Assembly (NCBI GenBank): GCA_003175915.1
Contig: PSRH01000184.1
Coordinates: 1 to 5,731 of the forward strand
Reading direction: 5' to 3'
DNA from: Candidatus Melainabacteria bacterium
Lineage (GTDB): Bacteria; Cyanobacteriota; Vampirovibrionia; Obscuribacterales; Obscuribacteraceae
DNA length: 5,731 nucleotides
Shown: in pieces, positions 5,609 to 5,731 of the stretch
Layout of the letters: the number at the start of each line of letters is the position of its first letter
Position numbering within the stretch: the stretch's first letter is position 1
Position numbers and translations under genes: made by a program
Notes under the pieces: generated by a model
What the model saw: the letters and a program-made list of their open reading frames with translations, nothing else
Told to the model about the DNA's origin: nothing
Databases searched by the model: none

Positions 5609-5631
5609 AGCTTCATCGATGCGAATAGGAT
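5602..5631 (+). promoter_or_regulatory. Probable promoter of the tRNA-Cys gene
   Basis: A perfect TTGACA -35 box (5602-5607) is followed by an 18-bp spacer and TAGGAT (5626-5631), a -10 box with four of six consensus bases. The expected start near 5638 would leave a leader of about 26 nt to be trimmed before the mature tRNA end at 5664. The -35 box overlaps that of the opposite-strand promoter by five bases. Confidence 0.6.
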
Positions 5632-5663
5632 AGATTCCCTGGGCTTAGGCAGCCTAGGCCTGA

Positions 5664-5731
<68 letters not shown>

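Noticed and set aside
5641..5663. Short palindromes (GCCTAGGC, TAGGCAGCCTA) just before the tRNA
   Set aside because: Stems of about 4 bp without a T-run; probably only the GC-rich tRNA leader.

Overview
The window reads as a compact bacterial chromosome segment of roughly 50% GC. Seven protein genes lie head to tail on the minus strand, and a tRNA-Cys gene diverges from them on the plus strand at the right edge. Bacterial-type promoters, Shine-Dalgarno sites, a lipobox lipoprotein and frequent TTG starts are visible. The 204-residue protein at 2444-3058 looks like a conserved cyanobacterial hypothetical protein with a possible HAS-barrel. This suggests the cyanobacterial lineage, possibly a non-photosynthetic relative (Melainabacteria/Vampirovibrionia, e.g. 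Obscuribacterales). That placement rests on remembered family resemblance and is tentative.

Layout in minus-strand transcription order (right to left). At 5551-5631 is a divergent control region in which the plus-strand tRNA promoter and the minus-strand operon promoter share overlapping -35 boxes. An inverted repeat lies between the minus-strand -10 box and the first gene. Then come a DppB-type permease (4550-5533) and a DppC-type permease (3638-4537), a small lipoprotein (3055-3576), the possible HAS-barrel protein (2444-3058), a perfect Shine-Dalgarno with a 10-codon mini-ORF (2391-2439), and a 67-residue Sm/SH3-like protein (2152-2355). The last two genes are fmt (1169-2155) and rsmB (1-1172, cut by the window edge).

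Gaps are small (12 nt between the permeases, 61 nt before the lipoprotein, about 88 nt before the small protein). Three junctions are 4-nt stop/start overlaps: lipoprotein/HAS-barrel, small protein/fmt and fmt/rsmB. The whole strand could be one long operon from the promoter at 5581-5608. The functions fall into two halves: an envelope/transport half (permease pair plus lipoprotein) and a translation half (Met-tRNA formylation and 16S rRNA methylation). Two poorly characterised proteins sit between them. No solute-binding protein or ATPase accompanies the permeases here. No mobile element, CRISPR array, convincing terminator or gene-free stretch over 300 bases was seen.
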